Below, in pieces: positions 9,420 to 18,900 of a stretch of 64,000 nt of DNA. The position numbers were made by a program, and so were the translations under genes. Source of the DNA: Tychonema sp. LEGE 06208 (GTDB taxonomy: Bacteria > Cyanobacteriota > Cyanobacteriia > Cyanobacteriales > Microcoleaceae); assembly GCF_015207505.1 (NCBI RefSeq), contig NZ_JADEWT010000002.1:62001-126000 (forward strand). Direction: 5' to 3'. The notes below the pieces were generated by a model that was not told the DNA's origin, made no database searches, and saw only the letters and a list, made by a program, of their open reading frames with translations. Within the stretch, counting starts at the first letter, position 1. The number at the start of each line of letters is the position of its first letter.

Positions 9420-9668
9420 ATGCCAGAAGTTGCACGATTTTACGGAATCATCATCAAAATTTTCTTTGGGGATCACGCACCTCCTCATTTTCACGCAGTT
9501 TACGGTGAGTACAATGCTTTGATAGCCATTGAGTCTTTAGAGATTATTGAAGGAGATTTACCGAATCGGGCCCAAAAGCTGGTATTAGAATGGGCTGCGC
9601 TGTACCAAAAAGAACTGCTGGATATGTGGAACAGCCAAGAATTTAGTAAACTTCCACCGTTAAAATAA
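9420..9668 (+). CDS. DUF4160 domain-containing protein (82 aa)
   Basis: The protein has the family's normal size and its signature: an N-terminal ARFYGIIIKIFFGDHAPPHFHAVYGEY segment (start, key residues HAPPHFH near residues 20-26) and a C-terminal WAALYQKELLDMW motif. DUF4160 proteins are small and intracellular. They are almost always encoded directly before a DUF2442 protein, as here with a 16-bp gap, and the pair is often thought to be toxin-antitoxin-like, though a role has not been shown. The gene pair sits between two long direct repeats, which suggests a mobile or deletable cassette. I cannot assign a molecular function. Confidence 0.88.
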   Translation: MPEVARFYGIIIKIFFGDHAPPHFHAVYGEYNALIAIESLEIIEGDLPNRAQKLVLEWAALYQKELLDMWNSQEFSKLPPLK

Positions 9669-9684
9669 CTGTGATTTTTTTTTT

Positions 9685-9981
9685 ATGAAACCTGAGCGCA
9701 TTGTTTCGGCTAAAGCTATTGATGATAGCACCTTGATTGTTAAATTTACCAATTCAGAAATCAGAAAATATGACATTTCTAAATTATTAGATAATCCAAT
9801 GTTTTCGGACTTACGCAATCCTGGGTTTTTCAGAAACTTTAGAATTGAACCTGGTGGTTATGGGCTGGTTTGGAATGAGGACATCGATCTCAGTGAATAT
9901 GAACTTTGGCAGAATGGAATTAGTTTGACGGATGAGGAAATTGAGCAATATATTGAATCTATACATAGTGTTGCTCACTGA
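9685..9981 (+). CDS. DUF2442 domain-containing protein (98 aa)
   Basis: The reading frame starts 16 bp after the DUF4160 gene and is certainly co-transcribed with it. The N-terminal half is a small beta-rich DUF2442 fold (ALIVKFTNSEIRKYDISKLL-like region, about residues 15-35, and the WNEDIDLSEYELW region near 72-84). The C-terminal tail is short and acidic. In other genomes some DUF2442 proteins are fused to helix-turn-helix domains, hinting at an antitoxin or regulator role; no such domain is present here. Function remains unknown. Confidence 0.85.
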   Translation: MKPERIVSAKAIDDSTLIVKFTNSEIRKYDISKLLDNPMFSDLRNPGFFRNFRIEPGGYGLVWNEDIDLSEYELWQNGISLTDEEIEQYIESIHSVAH

Positions 9982-10036
9982 GAAACAATGCCTGATGTTG
10001 GGCGATCGAATTTTCGATCGCGCACATCTCGATATC

Positions 10037-10185
10037 AGGAATGAAAATTTAATAACTTAAGCGATTGCTCGTTACCAGGAAGAGCCTGGTAATGCAGATA
10101 GGCGAGGCTGTGCTTCCTTTGATATCGTAACTTACAGGAGAGAGGACTTTAGGAGGTGTTTAAGTTATGAAGTTTTCGATCCTTA
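10037..10185. repeat. Composite palindromic repeat, family C (full copy)
   Basis: The ends are inverted: AATTTAATAACTTAAGC on the left, GTTTAAGTTATGAAGTTTTC on the right. The core carries the GTTACCAGGAAGAGCCTGGTAA hairpin region. Size is about 150 bp. This resembles a non-autonomous MITE, but no transposase is known from the window. Confidence 0.75.
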
Positions 10186-10317
10186 AAACCTACTCCCTAT
10201 CATTTAACCAGATTGTGAAGGCAGAGAATCAATATTATCTGTGGCAAAATTGAGAAAGTATTCTGTCGGCGATATCAGTTGTTTGGTGTCGGTTTCTGTG
10301 AGATTGCGATCGACATT
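10137..10317. repeat. 181-bp direct repeat, right copy
   Basis: Partner of 9155-9335. Its left 49 bp overlap the family C element. A spurious reading frame (10279-10593) starts inside it. From 10318 to 10639 there is a HIP1-rich non-coding leader of the RTX gene. Confidence 0.85.
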
Positions 10318-10639
10318 ACAGTCACAATTCTACTATACCAAAAAGCCGTGAAGCGAAGTTATCCCCTAGGGAATCGCCCTGCGTATTGCCACAAGAACCT
10401 ACAATATTTTCCCGCTATGGAAAAAGCACTGCCCTGTCCGAGTGCGGTGTCGCGATCGGCATCTCGTTGTTTAATTCAGTTAATCGATCGGTGCGTAGAT
10501 ACAGATTTTGGCGATCGCTCAAATATGAAGGTAGTAACTATAACATCTTTTGGCGCAAATAAAATAAAAAAAATCTCGCAAAAAAAACTTTGACAATTTG
10601 CATAATTTTTGAGGAAAACCCCTGATAGATAAGTAAGGT

Positions 10640-13276
10640 GTGGCGCTTAATCTCAAAATTAGCCCCCACCTGTTTATCGTAAGCAGGAAAAAAACATTGG
10701 CAGTATTAACTGGTACATCCTCAAACGACAACCTGACAGGCACCCCAGATGATGACAACATCACAGGCTTAGAAGGCAACGACACCATCGCGGGCTTAGA
10801 CGGCAATGATACTTTGTCTGGCGGTGGAGGAGACGACAACCTCAGTGGAGGTGCGGGCAATGACTCCCTCCTTGGTGGCAGTGGCACTGGTAGCAGTGGC
10901 ACTGACACCATCGATGGCGGTGCGGGCAATGACTTTCTGAATGGTGGCGGTAGCCTGGCCGGCGGCGATGGAGACGACACCCTGTTCGACTCTGGGTTTA
11001 GCACGGTCGATGGCGGTGCGGGCAATGACTATCTCAGTGGTGGTTTTAATAGCACCTTAGAAGGCGGTGCGGGCGATGATACGCTCGCTGGATTTATCAG
11101 TGGGAGTGTGCTGCGAGGCGGTGCAGGTAACGATCGCTATTTGTTGCGGGCGAACGGGCAGAGTCAACTTCAAATTCAGGATACTGGCGGGAGCAATCGC
11201 CTAGACTTTACTGATTTTGACAGCGAGATCAACACCAGCACTGCGCTGTCGCTGTCGCTGTCATCGGGCACTTTGGGATTGAGCCGCCAAGGCACGAGTT
11301 TAGCCATCGACACCAACAAAGACGGCATCATCAGGGCTACCGATGACGTTGTGATTTTAGACTTTTTCGGCGCATCCCCAACTGTCGCGGGTGCTGGCTT
11401 CATTGAAACTGTGGGCAACCTCACTGGTGCCGATATTCTGGCTGCTAATCTCACTGAGGCTACGGCGGCACCCGGAACTAATGCGCTCACCGGAACACCA
11501 AACGATGACAACCTGACAGGCACCTCAGCCGATGACAACATCTCAGGCTTAGCAGGCAACGACACCATCGCGGGCTTAGAAGGCAACGATACTTTGCTAG
11601 GCGGTGATGGAAATGACAGCCTCAGTGGAGGTGGCGGAAATGATTCCCTGATTGGTGGCTTCAGTGGCACTGACACCCTTGATGGCGGTGCGGGCAATGA
11701 CTTTCTGAATGGTGGCGGTAGCCTGGCCGGCGGCGATGGAGACGACACCCTGTTCGACTCTGGGTTTAGCACGGTCGATGGCGGTGCGGGCAATGACTAT
11801 CTCAGTGGTGGTTTTAATAGCACCTTAGAAGGCGGTGCGGGCGATGATACGCTCGCTGGATTTAGCACTGGGAGTGTGCTGCGAGGCGGTGCAGGTAACG
11901 ATCGCTATTTGTTGCGGGCGAACGGGCAGAGTCAACTTCAAATTCAGGATACTGGCGGGAGCAATCGCTTAGACTTTGTGAATTTTAACGACGAGATCAG
12001 TACCAGCACTACGCTGTCGCTGTCGCCGTCATCGGGAAGTACAGGCTTGGGCCGACAAGGTACTAGCTTGCTGATCGACATCAACCAAGACGGAATCGCT
12101 GACCCTGCTAAGGACGTTGTGATTTTAGACTTCTTCGGTGCATCGCCGACTGTCCAAGGTGCTGGCTTCATCGAAACTGTGGGTAATTTATCGGGTGCCG
12201 ATATCCTGGCCGCGACAACCCCAACACCAGCGACGACGCCCACACCAGCGACAACCCCAACTCCAGCGACAACGCCCACACCAGCGACAACGCCCACACC
12301 AGCGACAACCCCAACTCCAGGGACAACGCCTATTCCTATTCCTATAAGACCAACACCGGCAGCCACACCAACACCGGGCACAAACACACCCACACCGGGC
12401 ACAAACACACCCACACCAACACCTCCACCTTTCACGCCCGCGACTGCACTGTCGATCGCACAGCCGATCGCACCCACATTCACCAACAGGCCCGCACCAA
12501 GCGAATTGCCACAGGTTTTGGGCACCAGCGGCAACGACGCGATCGGTGGTAGCGAAGCCAACAATATCTTGTATGGCAACGCTGGAAACGACACCGTGGG
12601 AGGCAATGGCGGCGACGACATCGTATTTGGCGGCAAAGGCGATGACGGCTTATTCGGCGATGTCGGCAACGACCTCTTGTTTGGCAACCTCGGCAACGAC
12701 ACCCTTGTCGGTGGCGACGGTGCAGATACCGCATTGGGCGGCAAATCTGACGATTTGATATTTGGCGGCGCTGGTAACGATGTCCTCGGCGGCGAACTCG
12801 GCAACAATACTTTACTCGGCGGCGAGGGTAGCGATACTCTGTACGGCGGTGAAAATAATGATGTCTTGTTTGGCGGTAGCGGCAACGATTTCCTCTACAG
12901 CACAAAAGGTAACGACATCTTGGTTGGTGTTGACTATACCGGTGCTAATCCCGGACGCGGCGAAGTCGATACGCTGATTGGCGCTGAAGGTAGCGATACT
13001 TTCTTGCTGGGAAATGCCACAGAGTTCTACTACAGCGACGGCATCGATAGCAGCACTGGCGCTGGCGACTACGCTTTGATTGTCGGCTACAACCCCAGTA
13101 ACGATATCATCCAACTTCAAGGCGCTCCCAGCACCTACAGGATCGGCGCTTCTCCGGCTGGATTGCCCGAGGGTGCTGCTATTTTCAAGAAGACTGGGGG
13201 TGCGGATGAGTTAATCGCGATCGTCCAACCTGTTTCTGGCTTTGGCCTTGACAGCAGTTCTTTGCGCTTTGTTTAA
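10640..13276 (+). CDS. RTX-type calcium-binding protein with duplicated module
   Basis: This 878-residue protein is built of nonapeptide GGxGxDxLx repeats that bind Ca2+ in a beta-roll. It is probably secreted or surface-exposed, as in related cyanobacterial S-layer or motility-associated proteins. Residues about 25-270 and 285-525 are near-identical modules, each made of RTX repeats plus a linker with an LVILDFFGASPTV-like segment. A Thr-Pro linker of TPTPAT units (about 530-600) follows. A third RTX block (about 635-770) and a C-terminal region with GSDTFLLGN and a DYALIVGYNPSNDIIQL motif close the protein. No signal peptide is visible, which fits type I secretion. The assigned GTG start is weak; a TTG at 10697 is an alternative. 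A terminator follows about 100 bp downstream. No enzymatic domain is recognisable. Confidence 0.9.
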   Translation: MALNLKISPHLFIVSRKKTLAVLTGTSSNDNLTGTPDDDNITGLEGNDTIAGLDGNDTLSGGGGDDNLSGGAGNDSLLGGSGTGSSGTDTIDGGAGNDFLNGGGSLAGGDGDDTLFDSGFSTVDGGAGNDYLSGGFNSTLEGGAGDDTLAGFISGSVLRGGAGNDRYLLRANGQSQLQIQDTGGSNRLDFTDFDSEINTSTALSLSLSSGTLGLSRQGTSLAIDTNKDGIIRATDDVVILDFFGASPTVAGAGFIETVGNLTGADILAANLTEATAAPGTNALTGTPNDDNLTGTSADDNISGLAGNDTIAGLEGNDTLLGGDGNDSLSGGGGNDSLIGGFSGTDTLDGGAGNDFLNGGGSLAGGDGDDTLFDSGFSTVDGGAGNDYLSGGFNSTLEGGAGDDTLAGFSTGSVLRGGAGNDRYLLRANGQSQLQIQDTGGSNRLDFVNFNDEISTSTTLSLSPSSGSTGLGRQGTSLLIDINQDGIADPAKDVVILDFFGASPTVQGAGFIETVGNLSGADILAATTPTPATTPTPATTPTPATTPTPATTPTPATTPTPGTTPIPIPIRPTPAATPTPGTNTPTPGTNTPTPTPPPFTPATALSIAQPIAPTFTNRPAPSELPQVLGTSGNDAIGGSEANNILYGNAGNDTVGGNGGDDIVFGGKGDDGLFGDVGNDLLFGNLGNDTLVGGDGADTALGGKSDDLIFGGAGNDVLGGELGNNTLLGGEGSDTLYGGENNDVLFGGSGNDFLYSTKGNDILVGVDYTGANPGRGEVDTLIGAEGSDTFLLGNATEFYYSDGIDSSTGAGDYALIVGYNPSNDIIQLQGAPSTYRIGASPAGLPEGAAIFKKTGGADELIAIVQPVSGFGLDSSSLRFV

Positions 13277-13378
13277 CGGTTGAGGGCGATCGATCGGGCG
13301 ATCGATTGTCCAATAGCCCCGGCGGTTGAAACCGCGTTTATACAATGTCCGCTGGCGCGGGTTCAAAACTAGAAGTAT

Positions 13379-13408
13379 AAGTCCTGCCTTTGGTGCAGGA
13401 CTTTTTTT
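13379..13408 (+). terminator. Rho-independent terminator of the RTX gene
   Basis: The stem AAGTCCTGC / GCAGGACTT is followed directly by a run of T. It lies about 100 bp after the RTX stop codon. Just before it is an inverted repeat with TTGAAACCGCG and CGCGGGTTCAA arms, a dispersed cyanobacterial palindrome. Confidence 0.85.
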
Positions 13409-13545
13409 GTTTGGATGGGCGATCGGGCACCGAAACTTAATTCTCAAAATAGTTGACTCAGAATCGCAAAATTGTTGTATAATGTTTCTCTAGTCATTTT
13501 TGACCGCAATAACTCAAAAGTAAAAGCAGGTACAATAGACTAAGC

Positions 13546-13617
13546 GCGGGCGTAATTCAGTGGTAGAATGTCAGCTTCCCATGCTGGACGTCGTGGGTTC
13601 GAGCCCCACCGCCCGCT
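13546..13617 (+). tRNA. tRNA-Gly, anticodon CCC
   Basis: The 72-nt cloverleaf has acceptor arms GCGGGCG / CGCCCGC, a D-stem ATTC/GAAT with an AGTGGTA loop, and an anticodon arm TCAGC-TTCCCAT-GCTGG giving anticodon CCC (codon GGG). The T-arm is GTGGG-TTCGAGC-CCCAC. The 3' CCA is not encoded. It sits between the RTX terminator and trhO. Confidence 0.95.
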
Positions 13618-13671
13618 TTAACTGAATTTTCATAGTTCTATGAAAATTAATTAGTGCGATCGATTCAATTT

Positions 13672-14616
13672 ATGGCTAAATTCTTAACCGCTGCATTATA
13701 TAAGTTCGTTGAACTGTCGGATTTTGCCGACCTCAAAGCACCGCTACTCGATTGTTGCAACAACCACAACGTCAAAGGCACTATCTTGTTGGCTGCAGAA
13801 GGCATCAACGGGACGATCGCCGGTTCGTCAGAAGGCGTGCGCGCAGTCCTCGCATTCTTGCGCTGTGACGCGCGTTTTGCTGATTTGGTTCACAAAGAAT
13901 CTTTTTCCGAAAAAGCCCCGTTTTACCGCCTAAAAATCCGCTTAAAACGCGAAATCGTCACGATGGGAATACCTGATATTAATCCATCTCTCATGGCTGG
14001 CAAATATGTCAAACCCGATGAGTGGAATCAGCTACTTGACGATCCTGATGTGGTGGTAGTTGATGTACGCAACGACTTCGAGGTATCTATGGGTACTTTT
14101 GCAGGCGCTATTAATCCCAAAACAAAAAGCTTTTCCGAGTTACCTGAATGGGCGCTCAAAGAAGCTGCTTTGCGCGAAAAACCCAAGGTAGCAATGTTTT
14201 GCACTGGCGGTATTCGCTGCGAAAAATCTACTGCTTTTTTGCGCTCTCAAGGTTTTGAAGAAGTCTATCACCTCGAAGGCGGAATTTTAAAATATTTGGA
14301 AACGGTGCCCGCAGCAGAAAGTCGTTGGGAAGGTGAATGTTTTGTCTTTGATGAACGGGTTTCTGTTGTTCATGAATTAAAACCTGGTAACTACGAACTT
14401 TGTCGCGGTTGTCGTCACCCCATTAGTCAGGAAGATAAAGCTTCTGAATTATTTGTAGTTGGTGTAAGTTGTCCTCATTGTCATGACTCGAAAACTGAAA
14501 CCAAAAAACAAGCCTTATTTGAGCGGCAGCGTCAGATTGAGCTTGCTAAAAGCCGCAATCAAACACATATTGGCGCGCGCTATGATGTTAAGGAAAAAGT
14601 TGATAATGGGATATAG
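13672..14616 (+). CDS. trhO: tRNA uridine(34) hydroxylase TrhO (rhodanese-like, UPF0176)
   Basis: TrhO makes 5-hydroxyuridine at position 34 of certain tRNAs using O2, the first step of cmo5U/mo5U formation. The 314-residue protein has the family layout: an N-terminal acylphosphatase-like UPF0176 domain (about 1-95), a rhodanese domain (about 110-215) with the catalytic-cysteine loop MFCTGGIRCEKS, and a C-terminal Cys-rich segment (CRGCRHPIS...CPHC). The frame could open 18 bp upstream at a GTG, but the ATG at 13672 starts the usual MAKFLTAALYKF sequence. The gene lies 54 bp after tRNA-Gly. Its TAG stop falls in the first bases of a family B repeat, so the extreme C-terminus may have been altered by that insertion. 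Confidence 0.93.
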   Translation: MAKFLTAALYKFVELSDFADLKAPLLDCCNNHNVKGTILLAAEGINGTIAGSSEGVRAVLAFLRCDARFADLVHKESFSEKAPFYRLKIRLKREIVTMGIPDINPSLMAGKYVKPDEWNQLLDDPDVVVVDVRNDFEVSMGTFAGAINPKTKSFSELPEWALKEAALREKPKVAMFCTGGIRCEKSTAFLRSQGFEEVYHLEGGILKYLETVPAAESRWEGECFVFDERVSVVHELKPGNYELCRGCRHPISQEDKASELFVVGVSCPHCHDSKTETKKQALFERQRQIELAKSRNQTHIGARYDVKEKVDNGI

Positions 14617-14748
14617 ATTTTCTAGCGAAAGATGAGGTAATATCCGGGATAGGGCATAGGGCATAGGGCATAGGGCATAGGGCATGGGGCATAGGGTATA
14701 GGGCATAGGGCATAGGGCATACCTCACCACGCGATTGAACCGCTATAG
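14610..14748. repeat. Composite palindromic repeat, family B with GGGCATA array
   Basis: The left end GGATATAG contains the trhO stop. It continues with GATGAGGTAATATCCGGGAT, an array of GGGCATA heptamers (about 14651-14722) and the right end ACCTCACCACGCGATTGAAC plus CGCTATAG. The ends are inverted (TATAG/CTATA, GAGGTA/TACCTC). Other copies are at 30065-30165 and 58053-58191. Confidence 0.8.
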
Positions 14749-14773
14749 ATTAATTAGTATTAACACTAAGCTG

Positions 14774-14936
14774 AAAGAAACCGGGTTTCTCTGAAAACTC
14801 TGGTTGGGCGGCGTAAAATCTCGAAAGAAACCCGGTTTCTGACTCAATTAGTATTAGCGCGTTTATGAAAGAAACCGGGTTTCTCTGAAAACTCTGGTTG
14901 GGCGGTAAAATATAGCAAGAAACCCGATTTATGACT
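14774..14936. repeat. Two tandem copies of a GAAACCGGGTTTC hairpin repeat (family D)
   Basis: Each copy starts with GAAAGAAACCGGGTTTCTCT, continues with ACTCTGGTTGGGCG and ends with AAGAAACCCG and TTTNTGACTC. The ends are complementary, so each can fold into a long hairpin. A related copy is at 43140-43212. Confidence 0.75.
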
Positions 14937-14960
14937 CTAAAGCCTTCATTCTTCCTGAAG

Positions 14961-15147
14961 ACTAATGACTAATGACTAATGACTAATGACTAATGACTAC
15001 TGACTAATGACTAATGACTAATGACTACTGACTACTGACTACTGACTACTGACTACTGACTACTGACTACTGACTACTGACTACTGACTAATGACTACTG
15101 ACTACTGACTACTGACTACTGACTACTGACTAATGACTACTGACTAC
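14961..15147. repeat. GACTAAT/GACTACT heptamer array reaching into the next gene
   Basis: About 27 heptamers end at the fifth codon of the GST-like gene. The array carries the ATG that opens that gene's frame. Upstream ATG copies in the array are followed quickly by TGA. Confidence 0.9.
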
Positions 15148-15789
15148 CCAATTTTGTATTCTTTCCGCCGCTGTCCCTATGCTATGCGCGCGCGCTTGGC
15201 GCTAATGATTAGCAATCGGGTGTGCGAGTTGCGGGAAGTTGTTTTGCGAGACAAGCCACAAGAAATGTTAGATGTATCGCCCAAGGGTACTGTACCGATA
15301 TTGATTGATGTTGACGGGCGGGTACTGGATGAAAGTATTGATATCATGTTGTGGGCCTTAGAACAATACGATCCTGAAAAATGGTTAATTCCAGAACAAG
15401 GTACTGTTGCAGAAATGCTAGCACTAATTGCTGAATTTGATAGTGGCTTTAAATATCATCTCGACCGTTATAAATACCCGGAACGTTATGCTGGTGTTGA
15501 GGCTAGAGTACATCGAGATAAAGCTGCTTTGTTTCTGGAAAAACTCAATGCAAAGTTAAACGCGACTAAATATTTGTATGGTAATAATGTAGCATTGGCC
15601 GATCGCGCGATCGCACCTTTTGTTCGTCAATTCGCTCATACCGATAAAAATTGGTTCAACGAACAGCCTTGGTATCAGCTAGAAGCTTGGTTAGCCGCCT
15701 TTACAGACTCGGAAATCTACGCTAGTATTATGCACAAATACCCGAAATGGGAATCTGGCAATGCCGGGGTTGTTTTTGGGCGATCGTAA
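15133..15789 (+). CDS. Glutathione S-transferase-like protein
   Basis: This 218-residue cytosolic protein has an N-terminal thioredoxin-like GST domain (about 1-78) with LYSFRRCPYAMRARLAL, the cis-proline loop KGTVPIL and the DES glutathione-binding triad (LDESIDI). A helical GST_C domain follows (about 90-205). The CPYA site, a cysteine instead of Tyr/Ser, points to an omega/glutaredoxin-2-like thiol-transferase activity rather than classical conjugation; this is inference. The start codon and the first five residues (MTTDY) come from the upstream heptamer array. No other start lies before the conserved region, so the native N-terminus was probably replaced by repeat sequence. No Shine-Dalgarno is visible. 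Confidence 0.88.
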   Translation: MTTDYPILYSFRRCPYAMRARLALMISNRVCELREVVLRDKPQEMLDVSPKGTVPILIDVDGRVLDESIDIMLWALEQYDPEKWLIPEQGTVAEMLALIAEFDSGFKYHLDRYKYPERYAGVEARVHRDKAALFLEKLNAKLNATKYLYGNNVALADRAIAPFVRQFAHTDKNWFNEQPWYQLEAWLAAFTDSEIYASIMHKYPKWESGNAGVVFGRS

Positions 15790-15799
15790 TTACCTATCA

Positions 15800-15863
15800 A
15801 CCGTTTGTAGTGAGGACTTTAGTCCGCATCCAAGAGAGGACTAAAGTCCTGACTGCGAACCTA
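15800..15863. repeat. Hairpin repeat GTAGTGAGGACTTTAG / CTAAAGTCCTGAC
   Basis: Arms AGGACTTTAGTCC and GGACTAAAGTCCT pair across a short loop. The element lies between the GST-like and helicase genes and may act as a terminator-like structure. It is the palindromic version of the repeat at 1476-1570. Confidence 0.75.
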
Positions 15864-15927
15864 AACTAATGTTATTTTTGTCGCTCAGGCGTTACTGTAT
15901 TCTAGTGAGTATTGTCAGGCTGAAATT

Positions 15928-18900
15928 ATGATTGATGTTGGTTCGTTAGTTCGATCGCCCAAAAACGATTTGGGAATCGGAAAAGTTGTCGAGGTATCGT
16001 CTACCGATGCCGTAATTGAATATTTTTGCTCAGTAAAAAACCGCTTCCGCAAAACTATAGCGTTGGGTTTGCTACAAGAAGCTAGACTTCAGCGACAAAC
16101 CCGCTGCTACCTCTGGAGTAACACTCAGGAAAGGTGGATAATCGGGCGAATTTATGATTGGGATGAAGATAAATTAGAATACGAAATTGACCTCCCCGAC
16201 AGCCAAAGTTTGCAAGCTGTCGAAACCGAACTTTACGTCCGCTGCAATATCCCGATCGCCGATCCGATCGATATTTTAGCAGTCAAAGGCCAAGAAACAC
16301 CGTATTTTCACGATCGCCGATTGGCATTTGTGCAATCGGCGATCGAACAGCGCGCCGTCAGCCGCGGCATGACCGGATTAATTTCTGCTAACATAGAGCT
16401 CTACCCGCACCAAGTTGAAGTCGTCCGGCGCGTCCTAGAAGACCCGATCGTGCGCTATTTGTTAGCAGACGAAACAGGACTAGGGAAAACCGTAGAAGCC
16501 GGGACAATTCTCCGCCAATTCCTACTCGACGATCCCGACGGACGCGCTGTAGTGCTCGTTCCCAAATATTTGCTCGAACAGTGGCGACAAGAGTTAGAAA
16601 ATAAATTCTATTTGTCTCATTTTGCTGACCGAGTGCAGCTTGTTGCTATTAGCGAAATCAATCAAATTAGCCGCAACGCCAACCTGGATTTTCTGATTGT
16701 GGATGAAGCGCAGGAACTGGCCGCAATGGCTAATTCGGGCGATCGCAATCAGCAACAATCCTTTGAACTATGCCAGCAACTCGCTCAAAAAAGCAATAAC
16801 TTATTGTTATTATCTGCAACGCCAGTTATCGGTCGCGAGCAAGATTTTCTGACCATGCTGCACTTGCTAGACTCGACTACTTACCGTCTAGATGACCTCG
16901 AAAATTTCAAAGAAAGAGTGCAGAACCGTCAGGAAATCGGTCGCGCCTTGCTAGATTTTAGAGAAACAGCCAAGCCTGCTGTTTTGCAAACAAAAATCGC
17001 TCAACTCCGCACTCTGTTTGCGAAAGATGATTATTTGCTCGGATTGATCGACGAGTTAGAAACTTGTTTGAAAACCGCAGAAACTGCCGAACAATCTCGC
17101 CTTGTCCAAACTATTCGCACTCACGTTAGCAATACCTACCGCCTCCACCGCCGCATTCTCCGCAACCGCCGGGATGCGGTGGAAGATGTGATTTTCGATC
17201 GCGATTGTGTGCCCAAAACCGAGTACGATCTCAATGACGAACAGTGGTCGGAAATTCAAAGCGTATTCGATAAATGGCGCGCTGCTGCTCCCAAATCCAG
17301 CGAATATCAGAGAATTTTTCTGCTGTTTTTCCGCGCTTCGGGTACTTGGTTGAATGTTTTGGAACGGGTTGTCAAAGCTCGCTTGCAGAAAAAATCGACT
17401 CCTGAACTCGATCGCGAATTCGGACAAAGCGACACCGCAATTTTGACCAAAACAGCGCTGTTTCCCGAAGAAAAGGAAATGCTGGAAACCTTGCTCAATA
17501 GCCTGCAAAAGCCCCAGGAAGGACTCGACAGATTGAGTTTGTTACGAATTGCTATTTTGCGATTTTTGGCAGTTGCTTTGAAGGTTCCGCGCGAGTATCA
17601 CAACAATTCTCGCGATTTGCTATCGAGAATTCAACAGCAAATTAAACGGCCGATTCCGGGCGAACGTTTCCCGAAAATTGTGATTTTTACCAGTTTTACG
17701 GCAACTTGTCAAGAAATTGCGGAAAACTTAGCTAAAATATTTGGTAAAAAGGCGATCGCCAGCCACGACACCGGCAAGTCTGGGGATGATGTTGAGGCTA
17801 GTCTCCATCGGTTTAAGACTGAGCCGCATTGTTTTATCTTAGTGTGCGATCGATCGGCAGAAACAGGCGTAAACCTGCAAATAACCGATTGGTTAATTCA
17901 CTTCGATTTACCGTGGTTTCCCAACCAGCTAGAACAAAGACTCGGCAGAGTCGATCGCATTGGTAGCAAAATGGGAGTACAATTTTGTTTGTTTGCAGGC
18001 CCGGATCTGCCAGAAAGTCCCCACGAAGCTTGGTTTCAAGTCTTAAAAGACGGCTTCGATATCTTCAACAAATCGATCGCCAGCCTTCAGTTTTATGCCG
18101 AACAAAAACAGCTAGAACTTGAAGCAAAGTTGTTTGCTGAGGGAGCAAAGGGCTTGTCAAGCGAAATTGAATCAATCAAAAATCAAATCGCCCAAGAGAA
18201 AACCAAAATCGACGAACAGTACGTTCTCGATGAAATTGACACTCTAGAAGACAGCGCATCTCAGTATTTTGAATCTCTCGAAAACTGCGACGACCGCCAT
18301 AAAGAAATGCAGCGGGCGACGGAAGGTTGGCTTTGTCAAGCTCTCCACTTCAAACAAATCGAACATCCGACAGTATCAGGGTTGATGCGCTATCAACCCA
18401 CTCAAAAAACCTTGATTCCTTCAAACGATTTGAGAACTCGATTGATTCCTTATTGTCAGCAGTACGGTAGTTACAATCGCCGCATTGCTCATCAAAATAA
18501 CGATGTAGTTCTTTACCGCATTGGAGAAGGATTGATCGATGCGCTTGGCTCTTACATTCGCTGGGACGATCGGGGTCAAGCTTTTGCGATGTGGCGGCAC
18601 GATCAAAGTTGGGATGCTGCGGAAGGGATGGAGTGGTTCGGCTTCCAATTTAATTATTCTATCCAGACTGATGTGGAACCTGCAGCTCTAGTTTTGCAAG
18701 CACAAAGCATCGAAAATTACAACTTGAAAGCTTTGCAGCGGCGCGCTGATGCTCTGTTTATCCCAACTTTTGAAACTGTGTTTGTAGACGCTCGCAGCGA
18801 GCAGATGTCTCTGGTGGAAGATGCGGAAGTTCTGCAGATTTTGCAGCGGGGTTATAAAGGCAAAGGCGGCCCGAATCGGGATTATAATTTGTCTAAAAAT

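Noticed and set aside
10279-10593. 104-codon plus-strand reading frame
   Set aside because: It begins inside the 181-bp direct repeat, runs through HIP1-rich leader sequence, and shows no protein-like features.
12480-12905. Arg-rich minus-strand frame inside the RTX gene
   Set aside because: It is a shadow of the GGxGxD repeats; composition is explained by the opposite strand.
13654-13671. GTG start for trhO
   Set aside because: The ATG at 13672 opens the conserved MAKFLTAALYKF sequence; the GTG is part of a GTGCGATCG motif.
14961-15147. CRISPR array
   Set aside because: The repeats are contiguous heptamers without spacers, here and in all other arrays of the window.
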